A stretch of 64,000 bases of DNA from JABMRW01 sp964396965. GTDB lineage: Bacteria > Chloroflexota > Dehalococcoidia > Dehalococcoidales > BS750m-G39. Location of the stretch: assembly GCA_964396965.1 (NCBI GenBank), contig CAYNGD010000003.1:45390-109389 (forward strand), given 5' to 3'. A program made the translations under genes and the position numbers. The notes under the pieces are model-generated. The model had not been told where the DNA came from. It saw only the letters and a program-made list of their open reading frames with translations, and ran no database searches. Shown piece by piece: positions 36,524 through 45,300 of the stretch (positions are counted from its first letter, which is position 1; every line of letters starts with the position of its first letter).

Positions 36524-36784
36524 ATGCCCACAGTCTTTGAGCGGATAAAGAAGATAGTTGTTGAGCAGTTAGGTGTTGAAGAAACCGAGGTCGTGCCTTC
36601 GGCCAGTTTTGTTGACGACCTGGGCGCTGATTCTCTGGACCTGGTCGAGCTGATTATGGCCCTGGAGGAGGAGTTCGGCAGTCCCGATAATAAGGTTGAG
36701 ATACCTGACGAGGATGCGGAGAAGATAGTCACCGTTCAGGATGCTATCGATTATATTCACGAGCGGGGCATCAAGGACAAGTAG
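36524..36784 (+). CDS. acpP: acyl carrier protein
   Basis: 86 residues. Acidic four-helix protein; the 4'-phosphopantetheine serine is S37 in DDLGADSLDLVELIM. The C-terminal EIPDEDAEKIVTVQDAIDYI is standard. GGGAGG precedes the ATG. It follows nusB by 11 bases and lies near fabD and fabG, the enzymes that act on it. Confidence 0.97.
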   Translation: MPTVFERIKKIVVEQLGVEETEVVPSASFVDDLGADSLDLVELIMALEEEFGSPDNKVEIPDEDAEKIVTVQDAIDYIHERGIKDK

Positions 36785-36804
36785 TCAAGCGAGCGAGCCC
36801 TCAT

Positions 36805-37050
36805 ATGGTTGAGCCGGTTGTACTGGCGGTCGGTGAGAGGGTTCATCTAAGGCGGGGAAAAGACCACATTTTTTACGCCGGCATGCCCTCGGAGAATGTC
36901 TATTCCATCGTGCAGAAGAAGTCAAGCGGCTATCAGGGCTTTGCCTGGAATCTATATTTCCCCAAGCGGCGGCAGGAGATAACCATCGATGGGGTTAATA
37001 TCTTCGTCGAGAGCGTTACCCCGGAGGAAATCCGGCTGCGGATAGGGTAG
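36805..37050 (+). CDS. conserved small protein of unknown function downstream of acpP
   Basis: 81 residues, no recognised domain. Predominantly beta (VVLAVGERVHLRRGKDHIFY, VNIFVESVTPEEIRLRI), no signal or membrane segment, no cysteine. The ATG at 36805 lies 20 bases after the acpP stop, with GAGCGAG rather than a clear Shine-Dalgarno. The composition matches its neighbours. The position suggests co-expression with acpP, but nothing points to a function. Confidence 0.6.
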   Translation: MVEPVVLAVGERVHLRRGKDHIFYAGMPSENVYSIVQKKSSGYQGFAWNLYFPKRRQEITIDGVNIFVESVTPEEIRLRIG

Positions 37051-37229
37051 CTGAACACTCTCTAAAACTCCCTTATCCCCTTACAGGTCTCACTAAATTG
37101 TCATAATTCCGTAATCTTTTCAGGTTCTATTTTATGACTATTTGATGGGCAAAAATCGAAAATAGACCAGGGAGCAATATTATAAAGGCCGGGTTCACTC
37201 TAAAACAGGGAGAGAGGAGGTGAACAAAA

Positions 37230-37400
37230 ATGTATGCATTCAAATGTAGCGACTGTGGGATGTCCTGTTCGTATAAGGCCAGTGCCCCCACCGAGGCTGA
37301 ACTCATGGCCAAGATTGCCAAGCACGCCAAAGAGGCACATGGCATGGACCCTGTCCCACCGGACGTGATGGAGAAGGTCAAGAAGGCTATCAAGAAGTAG
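37230..37400 (+). CDS. DUF1059 small protein
   Basis: 56 residues. DUF1059 proteins are short, cysteine-containing proteins of unknown function; the pattern FKCSDCGMSCSYKASAPTEA followed by a helix ending in HAKEAHGM is characteristic. AGGAGG lies 9 bases before the ATG. CxxC and a third cysteine suggest metal binding. A TAGCC/GGCTA hairpin overlaps the stop. The next gene is a Rieske protein. Confidence 0.8.
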   Translation: MYAFKCSDCGMSCSYKASAPTEAELMAKIAKHAKEAHGMDPVPPDVMEKVKKAIKK

Positions 37401-37499
37401 CCTTTTCAGGCTAGCCGAGCGTGGGCTAAAAACAATTCTGCTCCAGCGGCGGAATAATGTTTGGCGTTATCAAAAAGGGGAACGCATGGGAGGTGCAAA

Positions 37500-37883
37500 A
37501 TGGCTGAATTTGTGGAAGTCCCGGGAGCTAACGAGCTCCAGAGCGGACAGATGAAGATGTTCACCGTAGGCAAACGCGAGATTCTCCTGGCGCGGGTCGG
37601 TGACGATTTCTACGCCATGGATGACCGCTGTCCTCACATGGGCGGGCGCCTGTCGGAAGGAAAGCTGGAGAAGACCGTGGTCACCTGCCCCCGCCATCGC
37701 TCCCAGTTTGACTTGGTTGACGGTCATGTGGTCAGGTGGACGGACTGGTCCGGCCTCAAGCTGTCTATGGCCAAAGCGTTCAAGTCACCGAGGCCGGTGA
37801 ATACCTATAAGGTAAAGGTTGAGGGGGACAAAGTCCTGGTGGAGGCTGGCAAAGTGTCGCCCGGTTACAATAGCGGTGCCTAA
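37500..37883 (+). CDS. Rieske [2Fe-2S] ferredoxin-like protein
   Basis: 127 residues from the ATG at 37500, chosen because GGGAGG lies 6 bases upstream; the frame is open to 37461 without support. Cluster ligands C44 and H46 in RCPHMGGR, and C63 and H66 in TCPRHRSQFD. No membrane segment, so it is a soluble NirD-like or dioxygenase-type ferredoxin. The DUF1059 gene precedes it. No oxygenase or nitrite reductase is adjacent, so the partner is unknown. Confidence 0.9.
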   Translation: MAEFVEVPGANELQSGQMKMFTVGKREILLARVGDDFYAMDDRCPHMGGRLSEGKLEKTVVTCPRHRSQFDLVDGHVVRWTDWSGLKLSMAKAFKSPRPVNTYKVKVEGDKVLVEAGKVSPGYNSGA

Positions 37884-37921
37884 AATGCCACAAATTTGTA
37901 ACTTTTTCTGGCGGCTATTTT

Positions 37922-37951
37922 TTGACTTTGCTATGAGCCGTGAGCGATAAT
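37922..37951 (+). promoter_or_regulatory. promoter upstream of the site-2 protease
   Basis: TTGACT (37922-37927), 18 bases and GATAAT (37946-37951), about 22 bases before the small ORF at 37973. Confidence 0.45.
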
Positions 37952-37972
37952 GCTGATTGAAGGAGAGTAACG

Positions 37973-38020
37973 ATGCCAGTGGTTAGGGTTGTTGTCTGGA
38001 GGGAGAGGGACAGATGTTAA
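37973..38020 (+). other. 15-codon leader ORF overlapping the site-2 protease start
   Basis: ATG at 37973 with AAGGAGAG upstream encodes MPVVRVVVWRERDRC and stops just after the protease ATG (38014). The first nine residues resemble the N-terminus of 4-oxalocrotonate tautomerases (MPVVRV..W), whose proline 2 is catalytic. It may be a translational leader or a remnant of such a gene; a single-base change could have destroyed the frame. Confidence 0.3.
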
Positions 38021-39147
38021 GACGCGGCATACCTATAGGCAAGGCCTTCGGCATATCTCTGCGGCTCCATTATTCCTGGTTCTTCATCTTTGCCCTGATA
38101 ACCTGGGCGCTGTCGGCCAATTACTTTCCGACCACCCAGCCGACCTGGAGCCTGACCATGAAAATAGGGGCTGGCCTGCTGACCAGCGTCCTCTTCTTTG
38201 GCTCGGTCCTGCTCCACGAACTGATGCACAGCATAGTGGCGCTACGAGAGGGGATTCAGATAGAGTCGATAACCCTGTTTATCCTGGGCGGTGTTTCGCA
38301 GATGAGGGGTGAGCCCAAGACCGCCGGCGACGAGTTTCGCATGGCCGGGGCCGGCCCGCTGAGCAGCCTGGTGCTGGGGGGTATCTTCTTTGGCATATAT
38401 TTCGCCCTGCGCGGCACAACTACCGGAATGGCCCAATTCGGGGCGGCTATCGCCTACTACCTGGGCTATATCAACATCCTGCTCGGCTTGTTCAACCTGA
38501 TACCCGGCTTTCCCATGGACGGGGGGCGCGTGTTGAGGTCCCTGCTTTGGTGGCGGGGCAGGAACCTGCAGCGGGCCACCAGGACGGCCTCAACGATTGG
38601 ACGGGTGTTTGGTTTCCTCTTCATCTTCGCCGGCATCTGGCTGATATTCTCCGTCGATTTCCTAACCGGAATCTTGCTGGCCTTTATCGGCTGGTTCCTG
38701 GAGAGTGCTGCTGCCGGAAGCTACCGGCAGACGCTGCTTCAGGAAATGCTCAAGGGCCACGTGGCCAGCGACGTGATGTCGCAGGACTGCTTGATGGTGC
38801 CGCCCGATATTACCATTGAGCGGCTGGTGAACGAGAACATATTGACCTCCGGGCGCCGCTGTTTCCCGGTAATATCCGATGGCCACGTCGAGGGCCTTAT
38901 TACCATGCACAACATCCGGGCGGTGCCGCGCGAGCTCTGGGCTACCAAGCTGGTGCGTGAGGCCATGACCCCGCTCGAGGGCGTGAAGTCGGTAGGGCCT
39001 AACGAGGACCTGAACACGGTTATGCAACTCATGGCCCAGCACGATATTAACCAGCTGCCGGTCGTTTATGAGGGTAAGGTCGTCGGCATGATTGGCCGCG
39101 ATAATATCATCAACTTTGTCAATACCCGCGCTGAGCTCCAGAGATAG
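38014..39147 (+). CDS. site-2 protease (M50) family membrane metalloprotease with CBS domains
   Basis: 377 residues. The zinc site is HELMH (H68, E69, H72) within the third membrane segment, and the third ligand region is NLIPGFPMDGGR. Membrane segments lie at about 20-35, 52-75, 105-130, 145-165 and 195-235. Residues 245-377 are a pair of CBS domains (VMSQDCLMVPPDITIERLV and AMTPLEGVKSVGPNEDLNTV). Such fusions are common in archaea and bacteria and may sense an adenylyl ligand; the substrate is not known. GGAGGGAGAGGGA precedes the ATG. Confidence 0.92.
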   Translation: MLRRGIPIGKAFGISLRLHYSWFFIFALITWALSANYFPTTQPTWSLTMKIGAGLLTSVLFFGSVLLHELMHSIVALREGIQIESITLFILGGVSQMRGEPKTAGDEFRMAGAGPLSSLVLGGIFFGIYFALRGTTTGMAQFGAAIAYYLGYINILLGLFNLIPGFPMDGGRVLRSLLWWRGRNLQRATRTASTIGRVFGFLFIFAGIWLIFSVDFLTGILLAFIGWFLESAAAGSYRQTLLQEMLKGHVASDVMSQDCLMVPPDITIERLVNENILTSGRRCFPVISDGHVEGLITMHNIRAVPRELWATKLVREAMTPLEGVKSVGPNEDLNTVMQLMAQHDINQLPVVYEGKVVGMIGRDNIINFVNTRAELQR

Positions 39148-39200
39148 CGACCTCCGTAGTATTCAACCGCAGTTGATAGATGGGAACAGAAAGATTTTAA

Positions 39201-40184
39201 GTGGAAAAGGCGAAGACGGTGGGCGACCACGACACGGCTAGCGAGGTCATCCGCTGCGAGCAACTGACCAAACGGTACCCAGAAGGCGACATTCTGGCCG
39301 TTGACCGGCTCGATCTGCGGGTGCACCGTGGGGAAATCTTCGGCTTGCTCGGCCCGAACGGTGCTGGCAAGACGACGACGGTCGGTATGCTCACCACGCT
39401 GGTAGTTCCGACCGGTGGTCGGGCTTTCGTGGCCGGTATCGATGTCATTGCTCATCCGGCGCTGGTCAAGCAGCTCATCGGCGTCGTCGCTCAGACCAAT
39501 AATCTCGACCGCGCCCTGACCGTCTGGGAGAACCTCTACTACCACGGCCTCTTTTTCGGTATGGGCGCCAGAGAAAGCCGCCAGGCGGCGGATAAGTTCC
39601 TGGTGGACTTCAGCCTCGCCGAGCGCGCCAGCGCCGACGTGACCGCTATTTCCGGCGGCATGGCCAAGCGTCTTCAGGTGGCCCGCGCCCTGCTGCACCG
39701 CCCCTCGGTCCTCTTTCTGGATGAGCCCACCGCCGGTCTCGACCCGCAGAGTCGCCTCGCCCTGTGGGATATCTTGGGTAAGCTGCACGACGAAGGCCAG
39801 ACCATCCTGCTGACGACGCACTATATGGAGGAGGCAGACTCGGTCTGCGACCGGATAGCCATTATGGACCACGGCCATATCCTGGCCATGGACACCCCCA
39901 GGAATTTAAAGGAATTGGTTGGCGCCGACAGTATCGTCACCGTGTCGGCCAGCGGTGACCTGGACTCCCTCGCCAAGCTCCTCAGGGAGCAGGTAGAAGG
40001 GGCGACCGAGAGCCGGATACTCGATAGTGCCATCCAGCTCCACATCAAGGGCACCACCGGCGTCCTGCCCAGGGTGGTGGCCATTGCCGAGCAGGGGGGC
40101 TTCAACATCACCGATCTGTCGGTGGCTGAGCCCACCCTCGAGACCGTCTTTATCAACCTCACCGGAAGGGAGCTGCGAGACTGA
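39201..40184 (+). CDS. ABC-2 type exporter ATP-binding protein (DrrA-like)
   Basis: 327 residues, GTG start at 39201. Walker A GPNGAGKTT at 51-59, signature ISGGMAKRLQVARAL (SGGM in place of SGGQ), Walker B VLFLDEPTAGLDPQSR and the H-loop TILLTTHYMEEADSVCDR. The extra C-terminal 80 residues after ELVGADSIVTVSASGDLD are those of the daunorubicin-resistance DrrA group. The permease gene starts on its stop codon (TGATG). Both genes use CTC and GTC more than their neighbours, which hints at another origin. The transported compound is unknown. Confidence 0.92.
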   Translation: MEKAKTVGDHDTASEVIRCEQLTKRYPEGDILAVDRLDLRVHRGEIFGLLGPNGAGKTTTVGMLTTLVVPTGGRAFVAGIDVIAHPALVKQLIGVVAQTNNLDRALTVWENLYYHGLFFGMGARESRQAADKFLVDFSLAERASADVTAISGGMAKRLQVARALLHRPSVLFLDEPTAGLDPQSRLALWDILGKLHDEGQTILLTTHYMEEADSVCDRIAIMDHGHILAMDTPRNLKELVGADSIVTVSASGDLDSLAKLLREQVEGATESRILDSAIQLHIKGTTGVLPRVVAIAEQGGFNITDLSVAEPTLETVFINLTGRELRD

Positions 40185-41059
40185 TGGATGCTGCTGGTGC
40201 TACGGTAGGTGTTCGAGGACAGACGCCTAATCGGTCGGCGGCGGCCGCCAGCCGCGCCGCCTTCAGTGCTCTGCTGCTGCGCGACCTCACCGTGCTCAGG
40301 AAGAACCTCGGCATCTTCATCACCCGCACCCTTATCCAGCCCTTCCTGCTGGTCTTTGTCTTCCTCTATGTCTTCCCTAAAATCGGGCAGGGTATCGGCG
40401 GGGCTACCGGTGCCGTCGGCGAGTCCTCCTTTGCCACCGTCCTGGTGGCCGGCGTGGTCGGCCTTTCCATTATGTTCCAGGGAATCCAGGCGGTGGCGCT
40501 GCCTCTGGCCAACGAGTTCGGCTACACCAAGGAGATTGAAGACCGGGTGCTGGCACCCCTGCCGGTCTCGCTGGTGGCCATCGGCAAGGTCGTTGCCGGG
40601 GCCATCCAGGGCCTTATCGCCGCGGCCATTGTCTTCCCCATCGCCGCCGTGGTCCATGCCCAGGGGGTGGAACCCAACCTTTCGGTGCACTGGGTGCTCC
40701 TGCTCACCCTTATCCCGCTCACCTGCATCATGACCTCCGCCCTCGGCCTGATGCTGGGGACGCGTATCTCGCCGCGCAACATCGGCATCATGTTCGGCTT
40801 TATTGTTCTGCCCATAACCTTCCTCGGCGGCACCTATTACCCGTGGACAGTGTTGGCGGCTATCAAGGTGGGCGGGTTCTCCTGGCTGCAGGCGCTGGTC
40901 TGCATTAACCCGCTCATCTACGTGACCGAGGGCTTTCGCGCCGCCCTGACCACCGCCCCCCATATGCAGCTTTACGTGGTTTACCCCGTGCTCCTGGCGT
41001 TCTGTGTCCTGTTCCTCTGGGCCGGGTGCCGGGGCTTTTACCGGAGGGTCATCAGTTAG
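40184..41059 (+). CDS. ABC-2 type exporter permease (DrrB-like)
   Basis: 291 residues with six hydrophobic segments (about 40-62, 85-105, 133-160, 167-190, 203-220 and 262-285). GFIVLPITFLGGTYYPW is the ABC-2 permease signature near the fifth segment. A soluble N-terminal 35 residues are rich in alanine and arginine. Translationally coupled to the ATPase. The role as an exporter is inferred from family. Confidence 0.9.
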   Translation: MDAAGATVGVRGQTPNRSAAAASRAAFSALLLRDLTVLRKNLGIFITRTLIQPFLLVFVFLYVFPKIGQGIGGATGAVGESSFATVLVAGVVGLSIMFQGIQAVALPLANEFGYTKEIEDRVLAPLPVSLVAIGKVVAGAIQGLIAAAIVFPIAAVVHAQGVEPNLSVHWVLLLTLIPLTCIMTSALGLMLGTRISPRNIGIMFGFIVLPITFLGGTYYPWTVLAAIKVGGFSWLQALVCINPLIYVTEGFRAALTTAPHMQLYVVYPVLLAFCVLFLWAGCRGFYRRVIS

Positions 41060-41084
41060 TGCCCCCCCTCCTGTTTTTCCGGGC

Positions 41085-41318
41085 GTTTATTGTCCCATCC
41101 CGCCCGCCCGAATAGGTTTCACCTCTTTTCGGCTCTTAAACCCCACCCCGCCCCCAAAGAAATTGATAGAAGTATCACTTCTGTAGNNNNNNNNNNCCCT
41201 ATTTGTTTCCACCTTTTTACAGCAATAAACCCCCACCCCCCCCCAAAATAATTTTTTAAATTTAACATTTTTTTTGGGGGGGTCTGGGTGGGAAGCAAAA
41301 CATTCTCTAAACTTCCGC
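41085..41318. repeat. intergenic inverted-repeat element, copy 5, with 10-N gap
   Basis: Left end GTCCCATCCCGCCCGCCC from 41092; hairpin AGGT-TTC-ACCT at 41114-41124; AGAAGT-ATC-ACTTCT at 41168-41182; the gap 41187-41196 follows ACTTCTGTAG immediately. After the gap comes a poly-C/poly-G inverted segment (about 41234-41281) and the right end TGGGTGGGAAGCAAAACA. The 328-base stretch 41060-41387 has no gene. Confidence 0.65.
41187..41196. other. assembly gap (10 N)
   Basis: Ten N directly after the repeat segment ACTTCTGTAG, the same break point as the gap at 51466. Confidence 0.9.
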
Positions 41319-41330
41319 CCAATAAGGTTT

Positions 41331-41358
41331 ATTAATAAAGAGAGGGGCTTTCGCCCCT
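41331..41358 (-). terminator. intrinsic terminator after the DUF5677-like gene
   Basis: On the minus strand AGGGGC-GAAA-GCCCCT (41343-41358), a 6-bp stem with a GNRA tetraloop, followed by CTCTTTATTA. A second small hairpin CCCTT-TTG-AAGGG lies at 41368-41380. Confidence 0.6.
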
Positions 41359-41387
41359 GTTGGAGTGCCCTTTTGAAGGGTCAGGAG

Positions 41388-42332
41388 TTAGTTGTCGTTC
41401 TGAGATTTATATTCTACAGAAGGAATGTTTAAGAAAGACTGCTGCCAATCGGTTTTGTACTTACGGCCAAGATTTTGTAGCTCTCCCTGGCGGTACTTAC
41501 TTATGATTGATTTATAAGTATGCAAGACTATTCCCATCGTAAAATGCAAAAGAGAGTCGATCTCTCTTAGATTACGAATTGCCTCTAAAGTAAATGCCCC
41601 ACCTTTGGAAAATTGGACATGATTTCTATATGTAGCTACATGGGTGACTTTGGAGCCTCTTTCATAGAAGAAAACGTATTGACTACTTCGTCCCGCATCT
41701 TTAGCAATCCGTCGCAAGGAACCTCCCTTTAGAAGAGGTTGATACCAATACAGTTCGCGCTTTCTTTTCTTTTTAAGCGCATCGAATTCATCGTTAATTG
41801 GTTTAAAGGTTTCTTGGTTCAATATTCTATCTATTTCTGATAATTGCCTATTTGCCATTTGTTGAATTTCTGGGCTTTTAAAATTTACATATGAGGCTAA
41901 ATCTTGGATGTCGTCTGTAAACTCATGATATTCAGGTGTACCCTCGATGATACGCGAAGCCCATAAACGTTCGTTACGTAAGCTGGAAACATAGTAGTAT
42001 CTGGCTTTTCTATCGGCTTCTCCTTTCAATATCCAGTCTATGTAAAGCGAGGCCTCAAAAGCAGCACGTGCTTGCAGGAATGCCGGATAGACCGCCCCAT
42101 TTGATGTGAGAACTTCAACGGCATCTGTCATACTAACAACCTGTTTAAACAAGACACCTATTATTATTACATCTTCAAGTTTTCTTTGACTGGAATCATA
42201 TGCTCGTGGAATTAACCAGGTACCGTAATTGACCATATCAGTTAGAGTGCTAAGTTGACTCGAGAAATGCTGTTGAACATCGGCTCTATGCTTCTCTCGG
42301 TCAAGCAGTTTTTTGAATTCGTTTTCTGGCAT
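41388..42332 (-). CDS. AT-rich protein of unknown function (DUF5677-like)
   Basis: 314 residues. The base composition is clearly more AT-rich than every neighbour, and the codon use (ATA, AAA, TTA) differs, so it was probably acquired by transfer. All-alpha, no signal peptide or membrane segment. The centre, AAFEASLYIDWILKGEADRK followed by ARYYYVSSLRNERLWASRII, and the later GSKVTHVATYRNHVQF resemble DUF5677-type proteins, sometimes found near restriction or defence genes. GGGT precedes the ATG at 42332. It lies alone between a damaged repeat copy and mfd. Function not known. Confidence 0.75.
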   Translation of the reverse strand: MPENEFKKLLDREKHRADVQQHFSSQLSTLTDMVNYGTWLIPRAYDSSQRKLEDVIIIGVLFKQVVSMTDAVEVLTSNGAVYPAFLQARAAFEASLYIDWILKGEADRKARYYYVSSLRNERLWASRIIEGTPEYHEFTDDIQDLASYVNFKSPEIQQMANRQLSEIDRILNQETFKPINDEFDALKKKRKRELYWYQPLLKGGSLRRIAKDAGRSSQYVFFYERGSKVTHVATYRNHVQFSKGGAFTLEAIRNLREIDSLLHFTMGIVLHTYKSIISKYRQGELQNLGRKYKTDWQQSFLNIPSVEYKSQNDN

Positions 42333-42372
42333 AATTTACCCTATCTCAAACGTGCCTCAAATTCCACCCCCA

Positions 42373-45300
42373 TTATACCACCACCTTATTTAACACCCCC
42401 TCCAAAACTTTCTCCCACTCCCCAATCCTCTTATAGCTCAAACTAATCTGCCTCACCCCCATCCTGACCCCGTCGGGGAGGGAAAGCTCGTGCTGGTGGG
42501 GGGTGAACTTCATCCCCTCGAATAGTCTGATTACGATAAGCCCGTCCTCGGTGGTGATGGACTCGATTCCGGCTTTTGTCCCCAGCATTTTAATCTTTAA
42601 TGCGTAGAGGAGGTTTTTGACCTCAACCGGCAGAGCGCCGAAGCGGTCGCCGAACTCATCGGCCATAGCCTTTATCTGCTCCAATCTGTCCAGTCGGGTC
42701 AGGCGCTGGTAGAGGCCGAGTCTGGTCTCGACGTCGGCGACATATTCCTCGGGGATATAGGCCCGGAGGGGCAGGTCGAGGGTGGGTTGGGGGAGGGGAG
42801 ATGGTCTGGCCTTTTCGGGTATCCCCGCCTGCCTGGCCTTCTGGGCCTCCACCGCCTCGGCCAGCAGCCGGGTGTAGAGGCTGAAGCCGACTGCGCTGAT
42901 ATGCCCGCTCTGCCTGGGGCCGAGCAGCGTGCCTGCCCCCCTTATCTCCAAATCTTTTAAGGCGATGCTGAAGCCCGCCCCGAGCTCGGTGGCCTCGAAG
43001 ATGGTCTTGAGTCTCTTCTCGGCGGTGGGGGTGAGCATCCTCCCCTTATCGTAGAGGAAGTAGGCGTAGGCCAGGCTGGCGCCGCGCCCAACCCTGCCCC
43101 GCAGCTGATATAGCTGGGTCAGCCCGAAGCGGTCGGCGCGGTTGACGATGAGGGTGTTGACGTTGGGCATGTCCAGCCCGGACTCGATGATGGTGGTGGT
43201 GACCAGTATGTCGCTCTTACCTAAAGCGAAGTCGGCCATCACCCGCTCCAGCTCTGCCTCCGGCATCTGGCCGTGGGCGACGGAGATTCTGGCCTCCGGT
43301 ATCAGTGATTGCAGCTTATTGGCGACACGGTCTATACTCTCCACCCGGTTGTGGATGAAGAAGACCTGCCCGTTTCTCTCCATCTCCCTGAGGACGGCCT
43401 CCCTGATGAGCCTCTCGTCATACTGGGTGACGTAGGTCTTGATGGGCAGGCGCTGCTCCGGTGGCGTCTCCATGGTGCTCATGTCCCTCACCCCCACCAG
43501 CGACATGTGCAGGGTGCGGGGGATGGGGGTGGCGCTCAAGGTCAGAACGTCAACCTCACGCCGCATCTTCTTGAGGTGCTCCTTATGGGAGACGCCGAAG
43601 CGCTGCTCCTCGTCGATGATTAAGATCCCTAAATTCTTGAATTTTATGTCCTTCTGCAATAATCGGTGGGTGCCGATGCAGATATCGACGCTGCCGCTGG
43701 CCAGCCCTTCGATGATGGCCTGCTGCTCTTTAGCCGTCCTGAATCGGCTCAATACCTCTACCCTTACCGGGAAGGCCTCCAGCCTCTCTTTAAATGTGGC
43801 GAAGTGCTGCTGGGCGAGGACGGTGGTGGGCACCAAGACCGCCACCTGCTTGCCATCCATCACCGCCTTGAAGGCGGCCCGCACCGCCACCTCGGTCTTA
43901 CCGTAGCCGACGTCGCCGCAGACCAGCCGGTCCATCGGCTTGGCCTTCTCCATGTCGGCCTTGACCTCCCCCTGAACCTCAATCTGATCGGGCGTCTCCA
44001 CGTAGGGGAAAGATGCCTCAAGCTCCTGCTGCCAGACGGTGTCTCTGGAGAAGGAGAAGCCGGGCACGACCTCTCTGGCGGCGTAGAGAGATAAAAGCTC
44101 CTGGGCGACCTCCTCTACCGATTCCCTCACCTTCTGCTTGGTCCGGTTCCACTCCTGGGTGCCCAGCCGGGAGAGAGTCGGCGGCTGGTCTCCCCCGCCG
44201 ATGTAGCGGTTGACCCGGTCAATCTGGTCGGTGGGGACATAGAGCTTGTCGCCGGCGGCGTATTTTAAAAGAAGGTACTCCTTCTCGCCGTTGCCGTTGC
44301 CCGTTCTGACCACGCCGGCGAATTTGGCGATGCCGTGCTCGACGTGCACCACGTAGTCATCGGGGACCAGCTCGACGAGGAATTGGTGGTGGGGGACTGG
44401 CCTTCTCCTGACCAGCCGCCGCTGCTTGATAAAGCCGAAGACCTCGGCATCGGTGAGCAGGAGCGTTTCCCGGCCCATTATCCACCCCTCTCCCAGCAGC
44501 CCCTGGACTAAGGTCAGCGAGCCTTTCAGCGGTATCTTTTCTACCTCGCTCACCGGCGAAGCGATAATATCTTCCTGCTCTAAAATCTCGGCTAATCGGC
44601 TGGCCTGGTGGCTGACGATTATCAGCCTCTGCCCCTGCTTCAGCAGCTGCTTGGCCTTTTTGACCAGCGCCGGCAGCTGTCCGGCGTAGCCGGGGGCGGC
44701 GGTAAAGTTCAGCCGTTGGGCCGCCTCGTTTTGGTCAACACACCAGGCGGTCAGCCTTAAGCTGGGCCTATCTTTTATCTTCGGCTCCAGCTCTTTCCAG
44801 TTGAAGTAGGGCCGGGGGAGACCGGGTTCAAGCTCTTTTCTCTCTATTTTCTCGGCGCGCAGCTTTTCGGCCTGTATTTCCAGGTCGTTAACCGCCTGCT
44901 CAATATTCGGCGCCTCGTCAAGCACCAGAAGGCCGTCCTCTGGCAGGAAGTCGAGCAGGCTGTCGGTCCTGGGTGCAGATAGCTCCGCCGCCGGGCCCAC
45001 GGCTATCGATTTAATAGAGTTAAGCGAGCGCTGGGTTACCGGGTCAAAGAGGCGCAGGCTTTCGATGGTGTTGCCCAGGAACTCTATTCTGGCGGGCAGC
45101 TCGCTGGTGGGGGGGAAGATATCGACGATGCCGCCCCTTCGGCTTACCCTCCCCGGTATTTCCACCGTGTTTTCTATCTCGTAGCCGATGCCCTGCCACC
45201 GCTTTAGCAGCTCCAGGGGTTCAATTTCCATTCCCACCCCTATAGTGTGGCAGGCGGCGGCAAATTCTTTATGCGGCGGCAGTCTGGACATCAGCGACGG

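Noticed and set aside
39821..40963. 380-codon frame antisense to the ABC exporter
   Set aside because: Low-complexity glycine/histidine/aspartate composition typical of antisense shadows; the sense frames have all ABC motifs.
41119..41322. Frame running through the repeat and 10-N gap
   Set aside because: Consists of repeat sequence with unknown bases; no coding signature.
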